A stretch of DNA of 64,000 nucleotides from Megaustenia siamemsis (Eukaryota > Mollusca > Gastropoda > Stylommatophora > Ariophantidae), in contig JAVIAB010000092.1 in the NCBI GenBank assembly GCA_032433765.1, forward strand, positions 101,762,564 to 101,826,563. The letters run 5' to 3'. Both the position numbers and the translations under genes were made by a program. This document shows, in pieces, positions 31,230 through 43,804 of the stretch. A model generated the notes under the pieces. That model did no database searches. It was not told where the DNA came from and was given only the letters and a program-made list of their open reading frames with translations. Positions within the stretch are counted from its first letter, which is position 1. Every line of letters begins with the position of its first letter.

Positions 31230-34200
31230 CCAGCTCACTTTAACGGCGTCTCCCAGCTCACTTTAGCGACGTCTCCCAATTCACTTAAACGACGTCTCTC
31301 AGCTCACTTTAACAACGTCTCCCAGCTCACTTTAACGACATCTCTCAGTTCACTTTAACGTCTCCCAGCTCACTTTAACGACGTCTCCCAGATCATATTA
31401 ACAACGTCTCCCAATACACTTTAACAACGTCTCACAGCTCACTTTAACGACGTCTCCCAGGTCAATTTAACAACGTCTCCAAGCTCACTTTAACGACGTT
31501 TCCCAGCTCAATCTAATGACGTCTCCCAACTCACTTTAACAACGTCTCTCAGCTCACTTTAATGACTTCTCCAAGCTCACTTTAACGTCTCCCAGCTCAC
31601 TTTAACAACGTCTCCCAGCTCACTTTAACAACGTCTCCCAGCTCACTTTAACAACGTCTCTCAGCTCACTTTAATGACTTCTCCCAGCTCACTTTAACAA
31701 CGTCTCCCAGCTCACTTTAACAACGTCTCCCAGCTCACTTTAACAACGTCTCCCAACTCACTTTAACAACGTCTCTCAGCTCACTTTAATAACTTCTCCA
31801 AGCTCACTTTAACGTCTCCCAGCTCACTTTAACAACGTCTCCCAGCTCAATTTACCGACATCTCCCAATTCACTTTAACGTCTTCCAGCTCACTTTAACG
31901 ACGTCTCCAAGCTCATTTTAACGACGTCTCCCAGCTCACTTTAACGACGTCTCCCAGCTCACTTTAACGACGTCTCCCAGCTCACTTTAACGACGTCTCC
32001 CAGCTCACTTTAACGACGTCTCCCAGCTCACTTTAACGACGTCTCCCAGCTCACTTTAACGACGTTTCCCAGCTCACTTTAACGTCTCCCAGCTCAATTT
32101 ATCGACGTCTCCCAGCTCACTTTAACGTCTCCCAGCTCACTTTAACGACGTCTCCCAGCTCACTTTAACAACGTCTCCAAGCTCACTTTAACGACGTCCC
32201 CCAGCTCACTTTAATGACGTCTCTCAGCTCACTTTAACGTTTCCCAGATCACTTTAACAACGTCACCCAGCTCATTTTAACGTCGTCTCCCAGCTCACTT
32301 TAATGACGTCTCTCAGCTCACTTTAACAACGTCTCCCAGCTCACTTTAATAACGTCTCTCAGCTCACTTTAATGACGTCTCTCAGCTCACTTTAATGACG
32401 TCTCTCAGCTCACTTTAATGACGTCTCTCAGCTCACTTTAATGCCGTCTCTCAGCTCACTTTAATGCCGTCTCTCAGCTCACTTTAATGACGTCTCTCAG
32501 CTCACTTTAATGACGTCTCTCAGCTCACTTTAATGACGTCTCTCAGCTCACTTTAATGACGTCTCTCAGCTCACTTTAATGACGTCTCTCAGCTCACTTT
32601 AATGACGTCTCTCAGCTCACTTTAACAACGTCTCACCACTCAATTTAATAACGTCTCTCAGCTCACTTTAATGACGTCTCTCAGCTCACTTTAATGACGT
32701 CTCTCAGCTTACTTTAACAACGTCTCACCACTCACTTTAATAACGTCTCTCAGCTCACTTTAATGACGTCTCTCAGCTCACTTTAACAACGTCTCCCAGC
32801 TCACTTTAATAACGTCTCTCAGCTCACTTTAATGACGTCTCTCAGCTCACTTTAATGACGTCTCTCAGCTCACTTTAATGACGTCTCTCAGCTCACTTTA
32901 ATGACGTCTCTCAGCTCACTTTAATGACGTCTCTCAGCTCACTTTAATGACGTCTCTCAGCTCACTTTAATGACGTCTCTCAGCTCACTTTAATGACGTC
33001 TCCCAGCTCACTTTAATGACGTCTCTCAGCTCACTTTAATGACGTCTCTCAGCTCACTTTAATGACGTCTCTCAGCTCACTTTAATGACGTCTCTCAGCT
33101 CACTTTAATAACGTCTCTCAGCTCACTTTAATGACGTCTCTCAGCTCACTTTAATAACGTCTTTCAGCTCACTTTAATGACGTCTCTCAGCTCACTTTAA
33201 TGACGTCTCTCAGCTCACTTTAATAACGTCTCTCAGCTCACTTTAATAACGTCTCTCAGCTCACTTTAATAACGTCTCTCAGCTCACTTTAATGACGTCT
33301 CTCAGCTCACTTTAATGACGTCTCTCAGCTCACTTTAATGACGTCTCTCAGCTCACTTTAATGACGTATCTCAGCTCACTTTAATGACGTCTCTCAGCTC
33401 ACTTTAATAACGTCACCCAGATCACTTTAACAACGTCACCCAGCTCACTTTAACGTCGTCTCCCAGCTCACTTTAATGACGTATCTCAGCTCACTTTAAC
33501 AACGTCTCCCAGCTCACTTTAATGACGTCTCCATGCTCACTTTAACAACGTCTCTAAACTCACTTTAATGACTTCTCCAAGCTCACTTTAACGTCTCCCA
33601 GCTCACTTTAACAACGTCTCCCAGCTCACTTTAACGACGTCTCCCAGATCATATTAACAACGTCTCTCAAAACACTTTAACAACGTCTCCCAGCTCACTT
33701 TAACGACGTCTCCCAGCTCACTTTAACAACGTCTCCAAGCTCACTTTAACGACGTTTCCCAGCTCAATTTAATGACGTCTCCAAGCTCACTTTAACAACG
33801 TCTCTCAGCTCACTTTAATGACTTCTCCAAGCTCACTTTAACGTCTCCCAGCTCACTTTAATAACGTCTCCCAGCTCACTTTAACAACGTCTCCCAGCTC
33901 ACTTTAACAACGTCTCCCAGCTCAATTTACCGACATCTCCCAATTCACTTTAACGTCTTCCAGCTCACTTTAACGACGTCTCCAAGCTCATTTTAACGAC
34001 GTCTCCCAGCTCACTTTAACGACGTCTCCCAGCTCACTTTAACGACGTCTCCCAGCTCACTTTAACGACGTCTCCCAGCTCACTTTAACGACGTCTCCCA
34101 GCTAACTTTAACGACGTCTCCCAGCTCACTTTAACAACGTCTCCCAGCTCACTTTAACAACGTCTCCCAGCTCACTTTAACGACGTCTCCTATGTCACTT

Positions 34201-35455
34201 TAATGACGTCTCCCAGTTCATTTTAACGTCTCTGAGCTCACATTAATGACGTATCCTAACTCACTTTACCGTCTCTCAGCTCAATTTAACAACGTCTCCC
34301 AGCTGACTTTAACGTATCACAGCTCACTTTACCGTCTCTCAGCTCACTTTAACAACGTCTCCCAGCTCACTTTAACGTCGTCTCCCAGCTCACTTTAACA
34401 ACGTCACCCAGCTCACTTTAATAACGGCACCCAGCTCACTTTAACAACGTCTCCCAGTTCACTTTATCAACGTCTCCAAGCTCACTTTCACAACGTCACC
34501 CAGCTCACTTTAACAACGTCACCCAGCTCACTTTAACAAAGTCTCCCTGCTCACTTTAACAACGTCTCCCAGTTCACTTTAACAACGTCTCCCAGCTAAC
34601 TTTAACAATGTCTCCCAGTTCACTTTAACAACGTCACCCAGCTAACTTTAACAACGTCTCCCATATCACTTTAACAACGTCACCCAGCTCACTTTAACAA
34701 CGTCACCCAGCTCACTTTAACAACGTCTCCCATATCACTTTAACAACGTCACCCAGCTCACTTTAACAACGTCTCCTATATCACTTTAACAACGTCACCC
34801 AGCTCACTTTAACATCGTCTCCCAGCTCACTTTAACAACGTCTCCCAGCTCACTTTAACAACGTCACCCAGCTCACTTTAACAACGTCTCCCAGCTCACT
34901 TTAACAACGTCACCCAGCTCACTTTAACAACGTCACCCAGTTCACTTTAACAACGTCTCCCAGCTCACTTTAACAACGTCACCCAGCTAACTTTAACAAC
35001 GTCTCCCAGCTCACTTTAACAACGTCTCCCAGCTCACTTTAACAACGTCTCCCAGCTCACTTTAACAACGTCTCCCAGCTCACTTTAACAACGTCTCCCA
35101 GCTCACTTTAACAACGTCTCCCAGCTCACTTTAACAACGTCACCCAGCTAACTTTAACAACGTCTTCCAGCTCACTTTAACAACGTCTCCCAGCTCACTT
35201 TAACAACGTCTCCCAGCTCACTTTAACAACGTCTGCCAGCTCACTTTAACAACGTCTCCCAGCTCACTTTAACAACGTCTCCCAGCTCACTTTAACAACG
35301 TCGCCCAGCTCACTTTCACAACGTCTCCCAGCTCACTTTAACAACGTCTCCCAGCTCACTTTAACAACGTCTCCCAGCTCACTTTAACAACGTCTCCCAG
35401 CTCACTTTAACAACGTCTCCCAGCTCACTTTAACAACGTCTCCCAGCTCACTTTA
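31230..35455. repeat. 4.2-kb minisatellite, 23-bp unit (20-bp variant), about 180 units
   Basis: Unit CAGCTCACTTTAACAACGTC plus TCC; a 20-bp form lacks one AAC/GAC triplet. Zones: mixed AAC/GAC units at 31230-32290, ATGACGTCTCT units at 32290-33400, mixed again at 33400-34190, and AACAACGTCTCC/ACC units at 34190-35455. Rare variant strings (e.g. 'agatcatattaacaacgtct' at 31390 and 33646; 'tcaatttaccgacatctccc' at 31847 and 33922) occur twice in the same order about 2.1-2.3 kb apart, so a large block was duplicated inside the array. Confidence 0.97.
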
Positions 35456-35536
35456 ATAGATAAAGAAAACCTGATTCTCATTGACACCAACCGACAAACA
35501 ATTGCAAGTGTAATAGAAGATTGTTTCGTTCTAACT

Positions 35537-35547
35537 CTCACTCTCTC

Positions 35548-35592
<45 letters not shown>
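35537..35592. repeat. (CT)n microsatellite
   Basis: CT dinucleotides with a few interruptions. Confidence 0.95.
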
Positions 35593-35653
35593 GCCTCATT
35601 CTCACTTCCTGTGCATGTCTATATTGTTGAGATGTATACTTTTATTATTATAG

Positions 35654-35654
<1 letters not shown>

Positions 35655-35715
<61 letters not shown>
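35655..35715. repeat. (TA)n microsatellite
   Basis: About 30 uninterrupted dinucleotides. Confidence 0.95.
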
Positions 35716-35719
<4 letters not shown>

Positions 35720-36119
35720 AGAAGTGGGTTAACTACAGCTTGAGGGCCAGAATCGGCCACCAAGCAGTTTTGTCCGGCCCTTGTGCTTGATTTGAAAATT
35801 GCTATACACTCCATTCCATGAGGTTAAAAAAATTAAATCAAAAGCATCATATAAATGCACACAAATTCAAAACCCGTTAAAAAAAATTGTAATTTGACTA
35901 AAGAATTAGCCAACACGAAATAATTTGTATGATATCTTTTATCTATTATTTGCTACTTGTAGCAACATAAAACTACTAATTTCGTTGAATTGATGAGATA
36001 GACACATTTTGTTTTTTTTTTCAAAACTGTAGTGAACTAAACCAAAAGCAAAAAAATGTATTAACTAACACATTTAGAGAACGCACTACGCATTGCTTTT
36101 ACTCATATACCACCACACA
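35716..36119. other. Unassigned stretch
   Basis: 'gggccagaatcggccaccaa' with 'tttgtccggcccttg' (35747-35782) resembles the GC-rich motif of some hAT-type elements, but no inverted partner or transposase is seen. Confidence 0.25.
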
Positions 36120-36480
36120 TGGAGAACCTTGTGTGTGAAGCTCAGGCACATCTCTCGCAAATTTTGTGCTAAGCAAAAGGTCATTTCATCGTTGGGTCCA
36201 AGAATATGGATATTTATATTCAAGGAATACTAGACAGCAAGGAAAGAAGAAAATATGCATTTTTGATAAACAACTTATACGAAGAGAATTTTGTCGAATG
36301 TTTGCTCTGAACGAAGCGGTGACACTAAGGAAATTGAAAATATGGCAGGGAACGAACCACGTCATTGAAGTTTCAAAATCTGAATGATAGAGAACTGATG
36401 GGTGTTGGCTTCACCTTTAGAATGTTGCTGACGGAAGAAACATTATTTGTGAGAAACCACATCCAAAACGTACGCCCTCT
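36120..36480 (+). pseudogene. Sailor-like transposase, N-terminal fragment
   Basis: LSKRSFHRWVQEYG and LIRREFCRMFALNEAVTLRKLK match SKRSFNRWIQ and LIRSEIRKMLGLNETVTIRKLK of the 8201 transposase; further on comes DGRNIICEKPH, matching 8739-8768. Divergence is high, so it is another copy and not a recent duplicate. No inverted repeats found. Confidence 0.7.
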
Positions 36481-37005
36481 AATTTCATCAAATGTTTCGG
36501 AAACTCCCCTACCATGATTTTTTGCATGCAGTCTTACATTGTTCATCCCGATACAAATGTATACTTTAAAATAATGTAGGTAATACAGTTTGCTGATAGA
36601 TGATTGTCCCTTTTATCTTTGTCAATGCAGCAATTACTGCGTCCCTAAAAACAGAATTTACAGTAAGCTTACCAATTTATTGATTTTTTATAAGCCGTTG
36701 GCGCATCATCAACATTTGGGCAACCTGTTACAAATAGTAACTGAATTATATGCGTTCGTTTCGTCTTGTAGGCAACATGTTTCTATGAAAGAATTATCAA
36801 AAGAAATAAAGTTAGTAAATAATAAAAGCAGTAATAATAGTGAATGTTTCTTATGTTGAACAAATTATAATTGGTTATATTCAGTATTGAAGTTAAATCT
36901 TCTGGATGATTGGAATGGTCCTGAAAAGGACCTGTTTTACAATTTGATATCAACATGCTGGCAAACAAATTTATTTCGAGGCAGACTTCTTCATAGTAAT
37001 GATTC
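36481..37005. other. Unassigned stretch between two transposase fragments
   Basis: An 89-codon open stretch (36590-36859) shows no resemblance to the transposase. Possibly remains of the element or unrelated sequence. Confidence 0.3.
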
Positions 37006-37256
37006 TCATTCAGAATCAGACGAGTTTAACAGGTTGATTACTCCTATCGACTGAATAAACCATAAACCATCTTTCTTCCAATACGCAAGACATGGTTCTC
37101 AAATGATGCCAAGTAATCTTTGTCTATCTTTGAGAGGACGTGATCTATAAGTGTCTTAGCATCGCATAATATGAAAGTTTCATTTTCAGCTGCTACTTGT
37201 CCTTTGACTTTTGCTCAGACTAGTTCTAATAGATTTAAGTGTAAATAGCAAGGTCT
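37006..37256 (-). pseudogene. Sailor-like transposase, C-terminal fragment, opposite strand
   Basis: On the minus strand LLELV(stop)AKVKGQVAAENETF, then KIDKDYLASFENHVL, and the end DGLWFIQSIGVINLLNSSDSE with stop at 37006-37008 align with 9363-9604. Here the third catalytic residue is Glu (LNLLE), unlike the Ala of the 8201 copy, but a stop follows three codons later. It points towards the plus-strand N-terminal fragment at 36120. Confidence 0.7.
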
Positions 37257-37286
37257 CAAACATCTATGACCATTGCGCTTGTATTA

Positions 37287-37570
37287 TGGTTATGGTTAGT
37301 CGAAGGCCCCTGTATGAATTGCAAACGAATTGAAATACATAATTGTTCAACCACCCGTGCCAGTGGAATCATCCGAATTAAACCTCATCTCAATTAATGA
37401 TCAAAACGACAAAAGGCATCTGCAGTCGCCATGATAGCAGCTACTGCACACGCCAAAAGACATAAAGCCAAGCGGTATCGAAAGTTAAATCACCTGAACA
37501 GTCCTTCGTCATACGATATCATCATTCGTCGTAAGCAATCAGAATATCAAAACGCAATGTGGTTAGTTCG
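37287..37570 (-). mobile_element. X retroelement, diverged 5'-truncated copy
   Basis: Minus-strand match to the X 3' region: 'ccgtgccagtggaatcatcc' (37354-37373) and 'cgccaaaagacataaagcc' (37450-37468). The hexamer-repeat tail is at the left ('ttatggttatgg', 37284-37295). More diverged than the 1851 copy; no clear target duplication. Confidence 0.65.
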
Positions 37571-38189
37571 TACGAGTTCGTGTGAGAAATCAGTACAAAT
37601 ATTTGTATTAATTTCGCGTATAGTTTTGACCATTAGTAACAAAATATTCAAGTTGACTAGCATCAGTATGTGTATTTATTTGCATATACCATAAATAAAG
37701 CAAAATAATCAAAACCATACATTTGTAATCAGTGAACTGTTTGGTATATAACGACATGATATAAACAGTTAGCATGCACAATTTGAACAATTGAAACCAA
37801 ACGGTTATACACAAATTATATCATTTTGAAGAGCGGTGTGAGTTTTGAAACGTACTATACGCTACCACATCACTATCGATTAACGTGCCTTTTGGCTTTA
37901 GTCATCATATCTTCTCCCAGCATCCCCTCTGCATAGTTGTTTATCATTTCTGATTTTTACTTCCAACTAACCTATTTTCTTGATCTGAAACGGATGTGCA
38001 ATTTTTCTTTCCATTTTTCCTGATATATACACTACTATACGAATAATATGAGCTACAAATCTGAACAAGTGCAGTGCATCAAATACGTGTGCACAATAGT
38101 AGCAGAAAAAAAAATAATAGTACAGGTGGAAAGAGCATTTCAGCAAATATTCTTATGCAACAAGTCATATTTACAGCAGTGAGATAGAG
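37571..38189. other. Unassigned stretch
   Basis: AT-rich, no recognised repeat or frame. Confidence 0.3.
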
Positions 38190-38930
38190 AATACATATGT
38201 GCATATATAGAACCAATTCTGATCTGTGGAAGCAATTCATGCACAGTAGACAATCAAAGAAAAAGATGATTAGAGGGCACTTATGCCTGCTAGAATGCCT
38301 GTTCATATTACCAACACTAAGATTTCTCTTTTAGTCAGTGCTTTTTCTTCTAGAGAAAAGTTTACCATAAATATGTCATCCCATCCCATAAAACGATACC
38401 AGTACTCGTAAACTCTTACATTTTCTATTATCGTTGTCAACGAACCAAACTTGAGAATGTAAATTGGTGACAATCATAGTTTTCACATAACATATACAAT
38501 AAATTAAAATCACTGTAGGCTGTAGAATTATGGTATTACAGAAGTGTTGAGAATACCATAGATAGCTACGAAGAGTAATGAAGAAGTTTTAAAACAGACC
38601 AAAACAAAAAACAGAGCTAATTTCCAATATTAGGAAGAAACAATCATCATTTTTTGGCTATGCAATGAGAAGGGAACAGTTGGAATAATTTGTGACAACT
38701 GGGAAAATTGAGGAACGAAGAGATAGGGGGAAGTAAGAGAAAAGATACCAGAGAGCTTAAGAGAATGACTTGGCAGAAGGTCAAGAACATAAATATATGG
38801 TATATATGGTATATATACATGGTATATATAAATATATATCATAAATAACTGTCGAGATTGAAAGTAGAGAGACATGATCACCTATGCCAGCAGGTACGGT
38901 ACTTGACAATAACGATGATGATAAAATAAA
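38190..38930 (+). pseudogene. LINE type 2, two decayed pieces
   Basis: 38205-38290 matches the region 'agaaccaattctgacctatg' of the 51285 copy; 38500-38930 matches the C-terminus and 3' end (RRMLRVP region, then 'cctatgccagcaggtacggt' and a GATGATGAT tail). A 200-bp unrelated stretch lies between. A short ATATAC-type microsatellite has expanded inside the second piece (38795-38842). Confidence 0.6.
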
Positions 38931-39700
38931 GACCTACAAGTTTGCACAAACGCGTTCTAGACCATTCCAACTGAAAATCCTCGCTTTTAGTGTTTTGTTA
39001 TGTTTGCTCTAGACTGACTGATCATCTACCTATTTATTAATAAAAGTATGTTACGACGAGTTTTGAAGCTTTTTAATAATAAATATTCGTCACTTCGTAG
39101 AGTCTATTGTCGTTGGTTTATTCGAGATTATTTTTGGGTCTCGAAATGCCGACGTCAGGGTAATCTCTAAGTGAAATGTAGCAACCAGGAGGAAGTGAAT
39201 GAACATCTGTGTTCACAAACGGGTTATTAAGGACATTTGTGTCAAGATCCTTATATTTACTTCTCCTAGACCGCACAAGCTGTCCACACTCGATCGGGTC
39301 AAAGAATTATGGGCCTTAGGAAATTCCGGTATGGTTTTCCTGGGTTAATTGCCTGTTTTTTTTTAAAACTTATCTCACGCACATATTTATATATTTGTAT
39401 ATTCACAAATACAACGCATATTATGTATGTTTGTGTAAACTAAAATGACATCTCCCACTTAATTCAAGAAATTTATGAAGTAGGTGCGCCACTTAAAGAG
39501 AGGATTGCGAATTCAGCCAGAGGATTAGGTGAGGTTGTAGGGGGCAAAAAAAGGGGGGGGGTAGGTTGGCGACAAACAGCGTTACGTAGCCTGGTCAGAG
39601 GTGGTGAGGTCGTTTCATTTTACCTGGGACTGTTATTCTCAATGCTTCATTTTGTCTTGTTATGTTCTGTCTTACTTGCTTTCACTTGAATGAAAGGGAC
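38931..39700. other. Unassigned stretch
   Basis: No recognised feature apart from an 8-9 G run near 39552. Confidence 0.3.
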
Positions 39701-39711
39701 AAAATGTACAA

Positions 39712-40135
39712 GAAGATGGATGGATGGATGGATGGATGGATGGATGGATGGATGGATGGATGGATGGATGGATGGATGGATCAGTTGGTGTTGGTTGGCT
39801 AAGCGAAAGGATGGGTGGATGAATAGATGGATGAGTCGGTGGGTTTGGGTGGATGGATCAGTAGGTGGGTGGGTGTGTAGATGGGTGGATTTATAGATGA
39901 ATGGATGAGTGGGTGCGGGTTAGGTGAGTGGATGGATAGATGGATGGATGAGTGTGGGGTGCGTGAGTTGATAGATGGATGGAGGGTGTTGGTTAAATGA
40001 GTGTATAGATGGATGAATTAGTAGATGGATCTGTGGATGGGTGGATGGATGGATCGATAGGTGATTAGGTAGTTGTATGGATGTATGGTTGGGTAGCTGT
40101 ATGGATTGAGGGTGGTGGATGAGCGGATGGATGGA
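39712..40135. repeat. (GGAT)n microsatellite with long decayed flank
   Basis: Perfect TGGA/GGAT tetranucleotides to about 39781, then a 350-bp G/T/A-rich decayed extension. The DGWM-repeat open frame is a by-product. Confidence 0.9.
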
Positions 40136-40794
40136 GAATTCTTGTTAAGGACCTATGATTATGAAAACTTCTGAAGTGCTATTTGTTGGTTGATGGATCC
40201 ACTGATTATTCTCTGCCTCAGGGAGTGTAGTTTGAATTGAGTCCTTATATTGTGGTCACATTGTCTTTTAGATCACTCCGTCTAAGTAAGCGGCCAGTGA
40301 CGCTGACAGTCATTTTGTAGCGTTCTGTAGAACAAAAGGGATCTCTATCTTCGTTCTGTCAGTGGCCATCATTCATCAGGTGCTTACTGTCTGGCATGTA
40401 CTGTTTATTCCTGTTTCCATTTTCACACGCCAGAATGTTCTTGACTTGCCTCACTTTTGTCTTCCTCCATAATCAAACTGCATGGCAGTTTTTATGATTG
40501 TTTTTAGTCTCTCCCAAACACATGGCTTATCTAGTAAATTTTGTCAGGTCGGGTAATTTTACCTGCTACTGTATGCAGTAAAACAGTACAACCTGTGGCT
40601 GCCCTGCTGCCTTGCAGGTAAGCTCGGGAGAGTAAAAGGCTAAGGGAGGGTACCCCGAAGTAAAAGAACCCCACAGCCTTGTGAGTGAGACTTTTTAGTC
40701 AAAGGCTAGCGGAGCCAACGGTAAACAAACAGACGGACGGAAACAGAAAACCACCGTCGTAACTACTTTGTTCAATCATGAATCGTCACAACAA
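40136..40794. other. Unassigned stretch
   Basis: No recognised domain or repeat. Slightly richer in G+C around 40560-40700. Confidence 0.3.
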
Positions 40795-41437
40795 TAGAAA
40801 AGACATCACCTCAGTGCAAAATAAAGACCAGGGAAACAATATTAAAACAGGTAAATGAATTTAAATATTTGGGAACTTTGTTAACCTCAGACGGAAGATG
40901 TACAAAAGAGGTGAGATGCAGAATGGCTCAGGCAAAAGCAGCTTTCCAAAAAATGAGGAAGATACTATGCAATCTATTTTTTACAATAGAAACAATAAAA
41001 AGAGTTCTTAAATGTTACGTAGAGCCAGTCTTAACATATGGATGCGAATCATGGACAATAGGACAACAGACAAGAAAATCACTGGAGTCTGTAGAAAAGT
41101 CGTTTTACAGAAGAATGTTGAGAGTACCAAGGGTAGCTAAGAAGAGTAATGAAGATGTTCTGAGAGAGGTCAAAGCAAAAAGAGAGCTAATTTCCAATAT
41201 TAGGAAGTAACAATCATTATTTTTTGGCCATGTAATGAGAAGAGAACAACTGGAATATATTATCACAACTGGAAAAATTGAGGGACGAAGAGATAGAGGG
41301 AAGGAAAGAAAAAAAATAAGAGACAGCTGAAGAGAATGGCTTGGCAGAAGGTCAACAACAGAAATGATAAATAGCTGCCGAGATTGAAAGTTGTGGAGAG
41401 ACATGATCGTCTACGCCAGCAGGCCCGATACTTGATG
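40795..41437 (+). pseudogene. LINE type 2, 5'-truncated copy
   Basis: Starts after RT motif C. The open frame 40869-41210 reads GTLLTSDGRCTKEVRCRMAQ, CYVEPVLTYGCESWTIGQQT and RRMLRVPRVAKKSNEDVLRE, then a TAA inside the otherwise coding C-terminus at 41208. The 3' end 'acgccagcaggcccgatact' is followed by TGATGATGA. The best preserved C-terminal half of this family in the window. Confidence 0.85.
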
Positions 41438-41467
41438 ATGACTTTTCTCCATTATCACCTTGTTTAT

Positions 41468-41723
41468 ATGGGAGCAACGATAGTGATTCGTTAACTGGAC
41501 TACAAAGGTCAAGAGGTCGGGTTCGATCCTGACCGACGGCTTCCGGGTTAACCCAGCCTTGAATGGGTACCGGATTTTTTTCTGGGAAAGTAAAGCGGCA
41601 ATTAATAGTAATACCGACTACACTTCCCCAAAAATTATTTTCTGAAGGTATATAAAAATTATGGTCAGTAACACCATATTCCCTATACGCCACTTGGCGT
41701 GACGGGGCTCTGCATTTTTTTTT
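41468..41723 (+). mobile_element. SINE-A, with damaged A box
   Basis: Head reads GGAGCAACGATAGTGATTCG: about 9 bp of the A box is lost, so this copy probably could not be transcribed by Pol III. Target duplication ACCTTGTTTAT (41457-41467) and ACCTAGTTTAT (41724-41734), one change. Confidence 0.9.
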
Positions 41724-41747
41724 ACCTAGTTTATTTCCCCTTAATCC

Positions 41748-41975
41748 CCAGTGACAAGGCAGAAAGAACAAAACACAACACAACGAGCCTTCAACAAACG
41801 TTGTGAGAACAACAGACCCAAGGGTCGACCACGAAAAGATGGATCGATGGAATATTAGAAGCACTAGGAAACATAACAGCAGCAGAGGCGAACAGAAGAG
41901 CAAAAGACCGCAAATTATATCTCCCCTCGACGCTGAAAGGCAGATGAGGAAGGAAAGAAGAAGAAGAGGAGGAAA
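41748..41975 (+). mobile_element. LINE type 1, short 3' fragment (~230 bp)
   Basis: 'gacaaggcagaaagaacaaa' to 'cagatgaggaaggaaagaag' matches the last part of the 5894 copy, including the RPRKR..I.GILEALGN-like basic tail. Strongly 5'-truncated. Confidence 0.8.
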
Positions 41976-42106
41976 GCCCCACTTGAACAGTTTTTTTTAT
42001 TGTCTATTTTACTTGTCTAAAATATTTTGATATTATTTGTCATAAAGCAGGCGTGCAAAATTGTAACGTCTTCCGCTTTTATTTATCTTTATCTTCCAAC
42101 ATTCAG

Positions 42107-42370
42107 GGAGTCGCGATAGCTCAGTGGTTAGTGAACTGGACTACAAAGGGCAAGGGGTAGGGTTCGATCCCAACCGACGGCTTCCGTTTTCACCCAGCCT
42201 TAAATGGGTACCGGATTTTTTTTCTGGGAAAGTAATGCAACACGGGCGTAATACCGACCACATTACCCCAAAATCACGTGCTGAAGGTCTGTAAAATATA
42301 AGGTCACTAACACCATATTTCCTTATACGCCACTTGCCGTGACAGGGGTACTTTACTTTTATTTTATTTA
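42107..42370 (+). mobile_element. SINE-A
   Basis: Complete copy starting GGAGTCGCGATAGCTCAG with intact A and B boxes. Target duplication CAACATTCAG at 42097-42106 and 42374-42383. Confidence 0.9.
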
Positions 42371-42383
42371 TTGCAACATTCAG

Positions 42384-43489
42384 ACGCATATAGACTGACA
42401 GAAAGTACACAGCGCTCCTAAATCTCAATTTTTGCTGTCTTGATATACTGGATGGATCACCTGGTTTTCGTAATTGTATTCTTGTGAAAGCAATAATTTT
42501 TTTTTTTAACTTTGTATTTATATTTATCTTGTCTCCCACGTCTTTTATAATTCGCCCTAATTATGCCAATTTGTTAGATGTCGTAACGCCCTTTTTCTTT
42601 GATTATTTCCAGTTAACACATTATCTATATTTTATTGTTCCTTCGGGTCACTTTGACAAGTGACACGTAAAAAATATGCAATTTAACAGCTTAAAATTAA
42701 ATTAATTTTGTTATGACAATTTAATATATTTCATCATTAAAAAATGTAAAATTATCAAATGTTTAAAGTCTTCACATAAAGTTATGTTTCTTTTTATTTC
42801 ATTTCCTTTTATACAACTTCGGATGTTGAGGGAATTAAAAAGTTCAAAATCTTGCCCATCTGACGGCCTCGAATATTTCCAAGTGACGTTGTAGCATGTC
42901 TCGAATGTTGCCACTCATCTTACTCCGAGTCTACTATGGATTATTCTTTCTTCTTCTCTTTCAATATATGTTTTGTATGGTCTAGAATCACGCAAAATTA
43001 ATTTTACTGAAATATCACTAAAATTAAATTAAACACGACAATTCACGCGTGTGACTTATAAATGTCATCAACACCCAAACAAATGTAAATTGCAGGAATG
43101 AGAGAAATATTGTTGATTCATGACAACTGCACACAAAACTATTGCAAGATGTGTAAAATTGTAACTAAAAGTGACACTTTAATGTTAAGTCAAAACTGTG
43201 TTCCATACTCAGAGAGCTGGTTATCAGTATTTGCTTAATGTATAAGCTAATTCGACTAGAGTGTGTTAACCCGGATAGTTTTTAAGTTAATTAAATGCAG
43301 TTTCGTTACTATAAGACAACCTTCTTTATGTGTATATCATCAAGTGTCATGCCTAGTGACGCATGTGATCATTTTCTCCCTCAACACTTTGTCCATGCAA
43401 ATAATTATAAACTGCTGCAGACTTCCTATCACTCCCTCCCTTTAATCTGCCGAGAACGTTTTCTGCCTGTTTCCCTCTGTCTCATCATC
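42384..43489. other. Unassigned 1.1-kb AT-rich stretch
   Basis: No frame above 67 codons, no recognised repeat. Confidence 0.35.
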
Positions 43490-43680
43490 TCTTAAATTTC
43501 TCACATTCTCACAAAATTTTCCAGGACTGTCGTATTCTCATTACAAGGCCAAAAATGGATGATTGCTTCCTTTTGATGTTGGTACTAAGATTCCTTTTGC
43601 TTTGTTTCTTTTAGAGCATTCGCGTTCTTCATTTACAACAGCTGCTCGTTTTAATCTCTCAGTGATACTTTAGCTATAAT
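43490..43680 (-). pseudogene. Decayed LINE type 2 C-terminal fragment
   Basis: 'attctcattacaaggccaaa' (43531-43550) corresponds to 'cttctcattacatggccgaa' in the 14663 copy, within a longer diverged match. No open frame. Confidence 0.5.
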
Positions 43681-43804
43681 CTTAGGGAGTATTACAACAC
43701 TTTGTGAATAAAGGTTGCATCGATTCTACATTTCAATCATTTTTTAATGGTTATGGTTCTATATTTTGAAAACAATTGTTTGGTAAACGTTCTAAACACC
43801 ACAT

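Noticed and set aside
31230..35455. CRISPR-like regular repeats
   Set aside because: Units are contiguous tandem copies without unique spacers, in a eukaryotic retroelement-rich context.
39690..39896. DGWM-repeat frame
   Set aside because: Translation of a GGAT microsatellite.
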